A stretch of DNA of 14,141 nt from RGIG5579 sp045655865 (GTDB lineage: Bacteria > Bacillota > Clostridia > Oscillospirales > SIG627). Positions 1 through 6,666 of the stretch are shown in pieces. The notes under the pieces are model-generated. The model ran no database searches. It was not told where the DNA came from and saw only the letters and a program-made list of their open reading frames with translations. Made by a program: the position numbers and the translations under genes. The first letter of the stretch is position 1, and every line of letters begins with the position of its first letter. Location of the stretch: assembly GCA_045655865.1 (NCBI GenBank), contig JAZOQB010000003.1:1-14141 (forward strand), given 5' to 3'.

Positions 1-21
1 CTGTTTGTTTTAATTAATACA

Positions 22-39
22 ACATAATAACCATTATGT
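22..39. repeat. Short inverted repeat near left edge
   Basis: Two perfect 7-base arms, ACATAAT at 22-28 and ATTATGT at 33-39, are separated by AACC. It lies just before a terminator hairpin, in the tail of whatever gene lies to the left. There is no T tract, so it is not a terminator. It may be a protein site or simply AT-rich chance. Confidence 0.3.
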
Positions 40-46
40 GATATTC

Positions 47-80
47 AACCGCTGCTGAAGTGTAGCGGTTTTATTTTTTT
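47..80 (+). terminator. Rho-independent terminator of an upstream gene
   Basis: A 7-bp stem (AACCGCT at 47-53 with AGCGGTT at 64-70) encloses a 10-base loop and is followed by TTATTTTTTT at 71-80. The T tract is on the right, so it ends transcription arriving from a gene to the left of the window. On the other strand no T tract follows the hairpin, so it does not obviously serve the integrase gene. Confidence 0.75.
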
Positions 81-109
81 CAATAAGGCGAAGCCGTCAT
101 TCAGCGAAG

Positions 110-952
110 CTATATAATCAGTCGCATATTTTCCATACGGCGCTGATGTTCTGCACCGGTTGTAATGATATAAATGCGAGTGGTATTAATGTTAGAGTGA
201 CCGAGAATGTCTGCTAATTTTGCAATATCTTTTTCAATACCATAAAAAGTTCTTGCAAACAGGTGCCTTAGATTGTGTGGAAATACCTTTTGGGGCGAAA
301 CACCAGCCTGTTCACACAAGCTCTTCATTTCTCTCCAAATATTACTACGGTCAAGCGGTTTGCCATTCTTGGTTACAAAGAGTATGCCGGTTGTAATGCC
401 CTGCTCCATTGCATATCGAAGCAATTTTTTTCTCAGGGCACTGACAACAAATATTTTTCTTGTTTTTCCCTTGCAGGATACAATTGCTTCTCCTTTGCGT
501 ACAGCCTCCACCGTAATACTCTGCAATTCACTGACACGAATGCCTGTCCCGCAGATCGTCTGCACCGCAAGAGACAGGCGTTCGTTTTTCCTTTGCTCGG
601 CAGCTCGGACGAGCGCTGTATATTCCTTCCGGGTAAGTTCCTTCTCCTCGGAGCAATATGCTTCCTTTTGCACCTTAAATTGTTTTACACACAGATCTTG
701 CCAGCCGAAAAATCGCAGAAACGCATTGAGAGCCGCCAGCATAGAATTAGCACTACGAACGGTATAAGACTGCTCTAATCTTCCTTTATAATTTAGGACT
801 AATGTTTTATCCAATGCGCGTTCGGAGGCGTACTCGGCAAAGCATCGGATATCCCGCATATATTTTTCTATGGTTGCTATTGCTTTTTCGCTCTCAATCA
901 AATAATTCTTGAACAAGTTCATTGTCTGATTGGTAATTATTCTTTTTTTCAT
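110..952 (-). CDS. Tyrosine recombinase/integrase (XerC/D-type)
   Basis: A 280-residue tyrosine site-specific recombinase that would cut and rejoin DNA through a covalent 3'-phosphotyrosine. Residues about 10-95 form the SAM-like N-terminal core-binding domain. The catalytic domain follows, with all active-site residues in place: Arg139 in GTGIRVSEL, the hairpin Lys near 163 (CKGKTRK), His226/Arg229 in PHNLRH, His252 in LGHSNINTT and nucleophile Tyr261. The reading frame is open up to 1000, but the ATG at 952 has GGAGG seven bases upstream (960-964), so I start there. It is complete and probably active. The gene stands alone: no excisionase, relaxase, phage or transposon genes are visible, and its site is unknown. 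True XerC/XerD is less likely because of the divergent N-terminal domain, but cannot be excluded. No strong terminator follows, only a GGC-TTC-GCC mini-hairpin just downstream. Confidence 0.9.
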   Translation of the reverse strand: MKKRIITNQTMNLFKNYLIESEKAIATIEKYMRDIRCFAEYASERALDKTLVLNYKGRLEQSYTVRSANSMLAALNAFLRFFGWQDLCVKQFKVQKEAYCSEEKELTRKEYTALVRAAEQRKNERLSLAVQTICGTGIRVSELQSITVEAVRKGEAIVSCKGKTRKIFVVSALRKKLLRYAMEQGITTGILFVTKNGKPLDRSNIWREMKSLCEQAGVSPQKVFPHNLRHLFARTFYGIEKDIAKLADILGHSNINTTRIYIITTGAEHQRRMENMRLII

Positions 953-972
953 AACAAAACCTCCATTTCCTA

Positions 973-1000
973 TCTTTATTTTACTTTTAGTTTGTGTCAA
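973..1000 (-). promoter_or_regulatory. Probable sigma-A promoter of the integrase
   Basis: On the minus strand a perfect -35 TTGACA (complement of 995-1000) is followed after 16 bases by TAAAGA (complement of 973-978) as a weak -10. A start about seven bases further on would leave a leader of roughly 14 bases that still contains the GGAGG site at 960-964. The -10 is imperfect, so the assignment rests on the -35 and the geometry. Confidence 0.4.
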
Positions 1001-1230
1001 AGCGATAAACTTAAACCTTGATGCGAAAAACGGAGTTTGAGCATATTTAATTTTCAGTGTGTTTTTGAGATTTGCTTTTTCAATATTTTGATTACCGGAA
1101 TACCTTTTCCCCTTGCATTCATGATGGGGTTTTTGCTACCATCGAGTTTCATCTGCAATGTAATTACAATTTAAGACCTTTTATTGTATCAGATTCTAAA
1201 AAAAGTAAAGAGAAAAAAGGGATCATTTGA
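1001..1230. other. AT-rich intergenic spacer, integrase to spoIVA
   Basis: The whole gap between the integrase and spoIVA start codons is about 340 bases, including the promoters listed separately. I see no convincing gene here. It holds TTTGAGCATATTT at 1036-1048, repeated at 1226-1238; a 10-base palindrome TGTAATTACA at 1159-1168; and CCCC at 1109-1112 facing GGGG at 1126-1129 before TTTTT, too weak a stem to call a terminator. On the minus strand a lone TGATACAAT (complement of 1182-1190) could be a -10 pointing at the integrase, but its -35 is poor. Confidence 0.4.
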
Positions 1231-1259
1231 GCATATTTTTTTCCATTATGCCATACATT
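1231..1259 (+). promoter_or_regulatory. Sigma-E promoter of spoIVA
   Basis: GCATATT at 1231-1237 and CATACATT at 1252-1259, 14 bases apart, match the Bacillus subtilis sigma-E consensus (KMATATT, 14-15 bases, CATACAHT) at every position. Transcription would begin near 1266, giving a leader of about 26 bases that includes the GGAGG ribosome site. spoIVA is a classic mother-cell sigma-E gene, so the promoter and the gene support each other. Confidence 0.85.
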
Positions 1260-1291
1260 GTTACAAACCAGATAAGCGGAGGAAAAAACAA

Positions 1292-2776
1292 ATGGCAGCA
1301 AAAGCGAGCATTTATCAAGACATCGCAACACGCACCGGCGGTGACATATACATCGGTGTGGTAGGCCCGGTGAGAACGGGAAAATCAACATTCATTAAGC
1401 GCTTTATGGAAACGGTTGTTCTTCCGCAAATGGAAGAGGGGGATGAAAAAGCGCGTGCTACCGACCAGATGCCCCAGAGCGGATCCGGAAAAAACGTTAT
1501 GACTACCGAGCCTAAATTCGTTCCCGATCAGGCGGTTCGAATTGAAATGGAGGGTAGCCTTGGATTTCGTGTGAAATTGATCGATTGTGTAGGATTTACC
1601 GTTCCCGAAGCCGGTGGTCTGGAGGATGAGGACGGAAAGTCCCGGATGGTCAATACCCCTTGGTCACAATCTCCGCTGCCCTTTGAAGAAGCGGCAGACT
1701 TGGGAACAAAGAAAGTTATCTCAGAGCATTCTACGGTTGGCGTGGTGATCACCACAGATGGCAGCATAGGCCAGATTCCTCGGGAAGCATATCTGGAAGC
1801 AGAGGAGAGCGTGATCCGGGAAATGAAATCAAGCGGGAAACCCTTTGTGATGATCCTCAACTCCCAGCATCCGGAAAGCGATGAGACCCTAAATCTTTCC
1901 TCTCTTTTAGAGGAAAAATACAAAGTACCTGTTCTTCCTCAAAACTGTTTTCTCATGGGAGAAGCAGAGTTTCTTGACGTTTTGAAAAAGATCGTTTTGG
2001 AATTTCCCATTCGGGAAGTGTATGCCAAGATCCCTTCCTGGATTCTGCATTTAGATCCAAACCATAAAACGCGACTTGAGGTGTTGGAATCCGTAAACAA
2101 GGCACTGGAAGCACTTCGAACCACAGGGGAGATTTTCCAGGCAGTATCCGGTTTAAACAGTTTGAATCATTTCGAATCCGTAACTGTTCTTTCCTCGGAT
2201 CTGGGACGTGGCAGCATCCACCTGGATCTTCGTTTGGATCCTTGTATATTCTATCAGGTTCTGTCTGATTCCTGCGGTCTTTCTATCAGCAACGAGGAAG
2301 AGCTTCTCAAAAAATTCTCAACCATGTCGGAAATGAAATCAAGGTATGACAAGATCGCTCAGGCTCTTGCCCAAGTAGAGGAAAGCGGATACGGTATCGT
2401 AACCCCTTCCATTGAAGATCTGACTTTGGAAGAACCGGAAATCGTCAAGCAGCCCAGTGGATACGGAGTCAAACTCAAGGCCAGTGCACCCTCTATCCAC
2501 ATGATTCGTGCAAACATTCAGGCGGAGATCTCCCCCATTGTTGGGAGTGAACAGCAAACCGAAGACATCGTAAAATTCTTACTGAAAGAATTTGAAGAGG
2601 ACCCCACGCAGATCTGGCAATCCAACATGTTTGGAAAAACACTTTATGAACTGGTAAACGAGGGCTTGAACACCAAGCTGAATCATATGCCCGAAGATGC
2701 CAGACAAAAGCTTTCGGAAACTTTACAAAAGATCATCAACGAAGGAAGCGGCGGGCTGATCTGCATCATATTGTAA
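1292..2776 (+). CDS. spoIVA: Stage IV sporulation protein A (coat ATPase)
   Basis: SpoIVA is a mother-cell ATPase that polymerises on the outer forespore membrane, forming the basement layer for the spore coat; it is also needed for cortex formation. The 494-residue product is close to the 492 of B. subtilis. The N-terminal ATPase domain shows Walker A GPVRTGKST at 25-33 (Lys31), the threonine pair 71-72 in the position of the known sensor threonines, and Walker B-like KLIDCVG with Asp98. The C terminus ends in GGLICIIL, the conserved tail that tethers the protein to the membrane through SpoVM. The frame is open from 1184, but the ATG at 1292 has GGAGG at 1278-1282 and gives the family N terminus (ASIYQDIATRTGGDIY). 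It is a single-gene unit with its own sigma-E promoter and terminator. Intact, with no odd residues seen. Confidence 0.97.
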   Translation: MAAKASIYQDIATRTGGDIYIGVVGPVRTGKSTFIKRFMETVVLPQMEEGDEKARATDQMPQSGSGKNVMTTEPKFVPDQAVRIEMEGSLGFRVKLIDCVGFTVPEAGGLEDEDGKSRMVNTPWSQSPLPFEEAADLGTKKVISEHSTVGVVITTDGSIGQIPREAYLEAEESVIREMKSSGKPFVMILNSQHPESDETLNLSSLLEEKYKVPVLPQNCFLMGEAEFLDVLKKIVLEFPIREVYAKIPSWILHLDPNHKTRLEVLESVNKALEALRTTGEIFQAVSGLNSLNHFESVTVLSSDLGRGSIHLDLRLDPCIFYQVLSDSCGLSISNEEELLKKFSTMSEMKSRYDKIAQALAQVEESGYGIVTPSIEDLTLEEPEIVKQPSGYGVKLKASAPSIHMIRANIQAEISPIVGSEQQTEDIVKFLLKEFEEDPTQIWQSNMFGKTLYELVNEGLNTKLNHMPEDARQKLSETLQKIINEGSGGLICIIL

Positions 2777-2807
2777 GAAAACAGGGGCAAAGCCCCTGTT
2801 TTCTTTT
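2777..2807 (+). terminator. spoIVA terminator, probably bidirectional
   Basis: A perfect 12-bp stem (GAAAACAGGGGC at 2777-2788 with GCCCCTGTTTTC at 2792-2803) closes an AAA loop and is followed by TTTT. It begins directly after the spoIVA stop codon. The stem itself ends in TTTTC when read on the minus strand, so it probably also stops transcripts from the convergent rubrerythrin gene. Confidence 0.9.
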
Positions 2808-2856
2808 GCAAATATATTGAATTTTAACAAAAAGAATGTTATAATATCCTATCTAG

Positions 2857-3390
2857 TTATATCTCATTGCAAATGGGTGCAAAATAAGAAATGGGATGTT
2901 TACAAACCGGACAAATACCGGGTGCATCCGGCCCTTTATGACGGTGGCCGCAGTTTGAGCAGATCCATTCGGTCTCCACGCCTTTGGAAAAGACTGCATT
3001 ATTCTCTACTTGACACTTCAACAGGTTAAAACGTTTTTCATGTTCTGACTCAATTTGGCCTACCATTTCAAATGTCTGTGCCACCTGTTCCAATCCTTCT
3101 TGTCTGGCAATAGCGGCAAATTCCGGATACATGATGCTGTTTTCATGCTTTTCCGTTAGCGCCGCGGATAAAAGGTTTTTATCGGTGGTATTCAAACAAC
3201 TGAGCAAATTTAAATAGATCTTTGCATGAGCTTTTTCGTTGTTGGCAGTTTCCATGAAAATATCTGCAATGTGCTCATACCCATCTTTTCGGGCACGGGT
3301 GGCAAATAATTCATACAAGAGCGCCGCCTGAGCTTCTCCGCTGATCGCAGAACGAAGATTTTGCTCGGTTTTCGTCCCTTCGAGTTTCAT
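2857..3390 (-). CDS. rbr: Rubrerythrin
   Basis: A non-haem iron protein that reduces hydrogen peroxide to water in the anaerobe cytoplasm, taking electrons from rubredoxin or NADH-linked carriers. The 177-residue chain has an N-terminal ferritin-like four-helix domain with the di-iron ligands of classical rubrerythrins: Glu19, Glu52 and His55, Glu80/Glu83 before MYPEFA, and the ExxH pair Glu114/His117. A C-terminal rubredoxin-like FeS4 site follows, with Cys144, Cys147, Cys160 and Cys163 (ICSNCGH and CPVCKHP). The domain order is classical, not that of reverse rubrerythrin. The frame is open to 3474, but the ATG at 3390 has AAGGAGGG five bases upstream. It is transcribed alone, divergent from ksgA, and probably ends at the shared hairpin at 2777-2803. 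The promoter region has a forespore-like candidate, described separately. Confidence 0.96.
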   Translation of the reverse strand: MKLEGTKTEQNLRSAISGEAQAALLYELFATRARKDGYEHIADIFMETANNEKAHAKIYLNLLSCLNTTDKNLLSAALTEKHENSIMYPEFAAIARQEGLEQVAQTFEMVGQIESEHEKRFNLLKCQVENNAVFSKGVETEWICSNCGHRHKGPDAPGICPVCKHPISYFAPICNEI

Positions 3391-3402
3391 AGTATCCCTC
3401 CT

Positions 3403-3414
3403 TATCACATGATA
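3403..3414. repeat. Inverted repeat between rbr and ksgA
   Basis: TATCA at 3403-3407 and TGATA at 3410-3414 are arranged around CA. The element lies within the 65-bp divergent spacer, close to the predicted rbr transcription start, so it is placed like an operator. The arms are short and do not fit the PerR box I know, so the regulator is unknown. Confidence 0.25.
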
Positions 3415-3443
3415 CATTTTTCCCCATTTGAACAAATTTATGC
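3414..3443 (-). promoter_or_regulatory. Candidate forespore (sigma-F/G-like) promoter of rbr
   Basis: On the minus strand GCATA (complement of 3439-3443) is followed after 14 bases by GGGAAAAATG (complement of 3415-3424). The latter fits the sigma-F -10 pattern GGNRAHAMTR at every position, and 14 bases is at the short end of the usual spacing. The predicted leader of about 17 bases keeps the AAGGAGGG site. The alternative is a sigma-A reading, TTGTTC, 15 bases, TATCAT, which is too closely spaced. No motif decides firmly. Confidence 0.35.
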
Positions 3444-3455
3444 AAAGGAACTGGA

Positions 3456-4334
3456 ATGAATCTGTATTCTGCAAAAGAAATGACTCTCCTACTGGAGCGT
3501 CACGGCTTTTTCTTCAAAAAGAACATGGGGCAAAACTTCCTCATGAACGAAAACACCGCACAGCGCATCGCCCGCTCCTCTTTTGAAACGCTACCATCTG
3601 AAAAAAAGAAAGTTGCCATTGAAATCGGTCCCGGTGCGGGTTCTTTGACGCTTCCCCTCTCCGGTCTTTTCGACAAAGTTCTGGCGCTGGAGTTGGATCC
3701 TCACCTTATTCCCGTTTTAAAGGAAAGTCTCTCAGACTGTAACAACGTAGACGTTTTAAACACAGACGCACTACTCTTTGATTATGAAAACTTGACAGAG
3801 CGGTATCCGGATTATGCCATTGCCGTCTGTTCCAATCTTCCCTATTACATCACCAGCCAAATCATCATGCGTCTTCTTGAAAGCAAGGTGCCCATCTCCT
3901 CTCTCACACTACTCATTCAAAAAGAGGCCGCCAAACGCCTTGCATCTGCACCGGGAAGTGAGGATTACGGTGCCATCACCGCAGCAGTCTCTTATCATGC
4001 AAAAGCGGAAACACTGTTTTCCGTTGGCCCGGGGAATTTTATTCCCCGTCCCAAGGTAGATTCCACCGTTCTACGTTTAATTCCCTACAAAACGCCTCCC
4101 GTATGCGTCCGCAGCGAAGCGATGCTATTTAGCGTCATTCGTGCTTCTTTTTCCGCCAGAAGAAAAACCATCGCCAATGCACTTTTTCAAATTTTCTCTA
4201 CCCGTCTTTCCAAAGAAGAGATTCAAGAGCGTCTTCGCAATGCCTCTTTGGATCCGAATCGAAGGGGAGAAACCATGACCCTTGTTGAATTTGCCAAAAT
4301 TGCTGATATTTTTACCGATTTTGAGGAATGTTAA
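3456..4334 (+). CDS. rsmA: 16S rRNA dimethyladenosine transferase RsmA/KsgA
   Basis: An S-adenosylmethionine-dependent methyltransferase that dimethylates two adjacent adenines in the 3'-terminal hairpin of 16S rRNA late in 30S assembly; its loss gives kasugamycin resistance. The 292-residue protein shows the family N terminus KKNMGQNFL (21-29), motif I EIGPGAGSLT (56-65), the acidic ribose-binding Glu79, and catalytic motif IV NLPYY at 127-131. The C-terminal helical domain carries the usual PRPKVDS and SFSARRKT stretches. AAAGGA at 3444-3449 precedes the ATG. In many Firmicutes ksgA follows tatD and rnmV; here it follows a divergent rubrerythrin and leads a six-gene run. The next gene starts on the base after its stop, and that gene's GAGGAA ribosome site lies inside the ksgA 3' end. 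No clear promoter is visible; it may lie within rbr. Confidence 0.97.
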   Translation: MNLYSAKEMTLLLERHGFFFKKNMGQNFLMNENTAQRIARSSFETLPSEKKKVAIEIGPGAGSLTLPLSGLFDKVLALELDPHLIPVLKESLSDCNNVDVLNTDALLFDYENLTERYPDYAIAVCSNLPYYITSQIIMRLLESKVPISSLTLLIQKEAAKRLASAPGSEDYGAITAAVSYHAKAETLFSVGPGNFIPRPKVDSTVLRLIPYKTPPVCVRSEAMLFSVIRASFSARRKTIANALFQIFSTRLSKEEIQERLRNASLDPNRRGETMTLVEFAKIADIFTDFEEC

Positions 4335-5696
4335 ATGAGACGATTGCTTTTGTGCCTTGCGCTGTTGTTATCCATCCTACTCCTCTCTGTGTCCGTTTCG
4401 GCAGTTGTACCCACCCGAGAGGACCTGGAAGTGGTTTATGAGAGTCTGACTCTCCATTTGCCGGAGAAATTTTTCAAAACATCCTCCGCTTATGACTCCT
4501 ACTATGCCCAAATTCAAGATTTAGGCAGAAAGCTTGAAGAGGATGACCTTACTCAAAACCAGATAGAATCCCTTTACCTGTCCATTCGTTCCGCTTATGT
4601 GGATCTTATGCAGGACACCTTTGACTATTCCGTTCTCATTGAAGAGTCCTCTTTTTACAAAAATTTGGACGCCTCTCTCTTTTCGGAAGAAACCTGGCAA
4701 GAATTCTCAAAGGCAGCTTTAGCAGTCCAAGGAGAGGTGAGTTCGCCCTCCCTGTTTGCTTGGAAGAAAAATTCCACTGAGGAAAGTTACAGAAAAAACA
4801 CAGAGAACTATATTCAATCTCTCTCCGACGCTTTTATCCGGTCCTACAACAATCTTCAGCTTCTTGACCTTCCGGAAAAAATTACGGCTCAACAGCTTTC
4901 TTCCCTCATTACGATCTTTGAAACTTCGGCTCATCCCGTACTGATGTCAAACGCTCCATTCTGGAATGATTACCAAACAAAAGTTGCAAACGCCAAAGCG
5001 TTGACCTCACTTCGCTTCCCCCAGCAAGCCCGGCTTCAAAAAGCAGCTGAGGAGCTGCTCTCAGCCTATCGCGCCTGTTCCGGCGAGGCTTTTGATATGA
5101 CCGCGGCTCAAGAGGTGATCACTCAATATCACTCTCTTTCCCCTCACAATTACACCACCGATAGCTGGAACCGATATGCAAACGAGATCTCGAAATTGGA
5201 AAGTACTCTTGATAAATGCCACATACTTTACCTTCCTTCCAGCTTCAGCTCTGCAACTTGCAAAGAGCTCATTTCCGATTATTTTGCCGACATTTCGAAT
5301 CCAAGCAAAACTCAGTTTAAAAATCTGATCTTATTGGATCGGCTTCGTGCTTTAAAGGATCTGTGCAACCAGTACCGAAATTTTCAGTCCATTGAAGGAA
5401 CGGAACCTAAGTTAAACACTCTTCTGGAGAGTGTAAATGCCGGCGATCTGATTTCCAGCAAAAAAGACGCTACCCCAGAGGAAGTAGAAAATGCTATTAA
5501 AGAAATCCAAGCTGCAGCAAAAAATCTAATGCTGGGTGAAGTGTTTTTACGGCAAGAACAGACCGGACCTTCGCACGAAGACTTGAAGACCGCCAGACTG
5601 ATTGTTGTTTTCACCCTGCTTTCTGTTCTGCTGTCAGTTCTATTTGCCAGCATCCTATCATATCGATACTTTGGAAGGTTAAATTGGAAAAGATGA
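4335..5696 (+). CDS. Exported membrane-anchored helical protein, FIVAR-like
   Basis: No family is recognised firmly. The 453-residue product starts with a clear signal peptide (two Arg, a Leu-rich core, likely cleavage after VSA at 21-23). It continues as a long, mostly helical, charged segment of about 400 residues and ends with a transmembrane helix (roughly 421-444) and a short basic tail. It should therefore stand outside the membrane, anchored at its C terminus. Near residues 375-398, ATPEEVENAIKEIQAAAKNL closely resembles FIVAR repeats of Gram-positive surface proteins, and weaker copies of the same Leu/Tyr/Ala helix pattern recur earlier (for example about 75-95). There is no LPXTG motif. 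Its ribosome site GAGGAA lies in the ksgA end, and its TGA overlaps the ATG of the kinase gene. It may be a wall or spore-envelope structural protein, or a client of the downstream module; both are inference. Confidence 0.8.
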   Translation: MRRLLLCLALLLSILLLSVSVSAVVPTREDLEVVYESLTLHLPEKFFKTSSAYDSYYAQIQDLGRKLEEDDLTQNQIESLYLSIRSAYVDLMQDTFDYSVLIEESSFYKNLDASLFSEETWQEFSKAALAVQGEVSSPSLFAWKKNSTEESYRKNTENYIQSLSDAFIRSYNNLQLLDLPEKITAQQLSSLITIFETSAHPVLMSNAPFWNDYQTKVANAKALTSLRFPQQARLQKAAEELLSAYRACSGEAFDMTAAQEVITQYHSLSPHNYTTDSWNRYANEISKLESTLDKCHILYLPSSFSSATCKELISDYFADISNPSKTQFKNLILLDRLRALKDLCNQYRNFQSIEGTEPKLNTLLESVNAGDLISSKKDATPEEVENAIKEIQAAAKNLMLGEVFLRQEQTGPSHEDLKTARLIVVFTLLSVLLSVLFASILSYRYFGRLNWKR

Positions 5697-6409
5697 GCGC
5701 AAACTATAAAATAGCCGAACTGGTGGTGACCATGGATCCCACTTGGTCCCCTCTTGTACCTCGGTCCCAGGCCTACCTTTGCGAAAACGAAAAAGAGCCC
5801 ATTTGCGACCTTTCCATGACAGAAGAGATCTATGCGGCGTACCGTGCAAAATTTCCCGAAGCTTGTGATTCGCTTATTGAATACATGGTCACAGGTTCCC
5901 TTTTTTACTCTGAACTGATTTGTCACAAGGGCATGCTTCTTCACGCTTCCGCCGTGGAAGTGGATGGGAAAGCATATCTGTTCTCCGCTCCCAGCGGTAC
6001 CGGAAAGTCCACCCACACCTCTCTGTGGCTGAAAAAGTTTGGAGATCGAGCGCAGATTCTCAATGATGATAAGCCCGCCATTCGCATCTTTCCGGATGGG
6101 ATCTATGTTTATGGAACTCCATGGAGCGGAAAATCCGATTTAAATCTTAACCGGAAGACACCTTTACAGGGGATCGCTTTTTTAGAGCGAGGAGAAAAAA
6201 ATCGAATCCAGCTCATGCCGGGTATCAAAGCCATTGAAAGAATTTTGGAGCAAACGGTTCGACCCAAACAAAAAGAAAAAGTGGAAGCTCTTTTGGATCA
6301 CATCTCCAATTTAGTTCAGCGAGTTCCAATATATTCTATGACATGTAACATGGAACCGGAAGCCGCGGAGGTTTCCTATCAAACGATGTCAAAAGGAGAG
6401 GTCAAATGA
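5693..6409 (+). CDS. HprK-like P-loop kinase
   Basis: A 238-residue cytoplasmic protein resembling the C-terminal kinase domain of HPr kinase and the HprK-related kinases of some RiPP clusters, such as the lasso-peptide tailoring kinases. Around residues 80-107 a short strand (LLHASAVEVDGKAYLF) runs into the P-loop SAPSGTGKST (Lys105, Ser106). NDD at 124-126 is in the Walker B/metal position. The N-terminal HprK regulatory domain is absent, so it is not a standard HprK; its substrate is unknown. The ATG at 5693 overlaps the upstream stop as ATGA and is preferred; a TTG at 5684 with GGAAGG five bases upstream is the alternative and adds three residues. Its own TGA overlaps the PqqD-like ATG in the same way, so translation of the block is probably coupled. 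Protein or peptide serine phosphorylation is inferred from the fold. Confidence 0.85.
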   Translation: MSANYKIAELVVTMDPTWSPLVPRSQAYLCENEKEPICDLSMTEEIYAAYRAKFPEACDSLIEYMVTGSLFYSELICHKGMLLHASAVEVDGKAYLFSAPSGTGKSTHTSLWLKKFGDRAQILNDDKPAIRIFPDGIYVYGTPWSGKSDLNLNRKTPLQGIAFLERGEKNRIQLMPGIKAIERILEQTVRPKQKEKVEALLDHISNLVQRVPIYSMTCNMEPEAAEVSYQTMSKGEVK

Positions 6410-6666
6410 AAATCAAGGAAGGATATCTTTTGAAAGAAGTTGCCGGAAATCACGTAGTTGTTCCCACGGGAAAGCTGGATTTTGACGGTATGATTACTCT
6501 AAACGACACCGGCGTCACCATTTGGAAAGCGCTTTTGGCATCTTGCTCCCGCGAAGAGATCATCGATTCTCTTTTAAAAGAATATGATGTAACAAGAGAT
6601 ATGGCATCCCGGGATGTGGACAACTTTATAAAGAAACTCAGAGAGGCCGATTTGATCGATGAGTGA
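6406..6666 (+). CDS. PqqD-family peptide-binding protein (RRE-like)
   Basis: An 86-residue PqqD-like protein. PqqD and related RiPP recognition elements are small winged-helix domains that hold the leader of a precursor peptide and present it to a modifying enzyme. Visible family marks are an N-terminal beta stretch with HVVVPTG (16-22), the signature DFDGMITLNDTGVTIW (25-40), then helical SREEIIDSLLKEYDV and a C-terminal VDNFIKKLREADLI helix. The start has a strong AAGGAGAG ribosome site and overlaps the kinase stop as ATGA; the next gene begins eight bases before this one ends. No radical-SAM enzyme or precursor gene is beside it, so classical PQQ synthesis is excluded. Here it probably supplies substrates to the neighbouring kinase or peptidase. 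Confidence 0.9.
   Translation: MKIKEGYLLKEVAGNHVVVPTGKLDFDGMITLNDTGVTIWKALLASCSREEIIDSLLKEYDVTRDMASRDVDNFIKKLREADLIDE

Noticed and set aside
88..110. Direct repeat GCGAAGC at 88-94 and 104-110 as an attachment site
   Set aside because: Seven bases is too short to mean anything, and both copies lie on the same side of the integrase gene.
1109..1134. Possible terminator (CCCC, loop, GGGG, TTTTT)
   Set aside because: Only four base pairs with a 13-base loop, and no gene upstream on that strand for it to end.
1184..1291. 36-residue upstream extension of spoIVA
   Set aside because: It would cover the sigma-E promoter and has no ribosome site. The ATG at 1292 has GGAGG and the known N terminus.
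3391..3474. 28-residue upstream extension of rubrerythrin
   Set aside because: It overlaps the ksgA start and ribosome site. The ATG at 3390 has an ideal Shine-Dalgarno site and gives the normal family length.
5384..6016. 210-residue minus-strand open frame
   Set aside because: It is antisense to the helical protein and kinase genes, lacks a ribosome site, and has no recognisable domain; a shadow frame.
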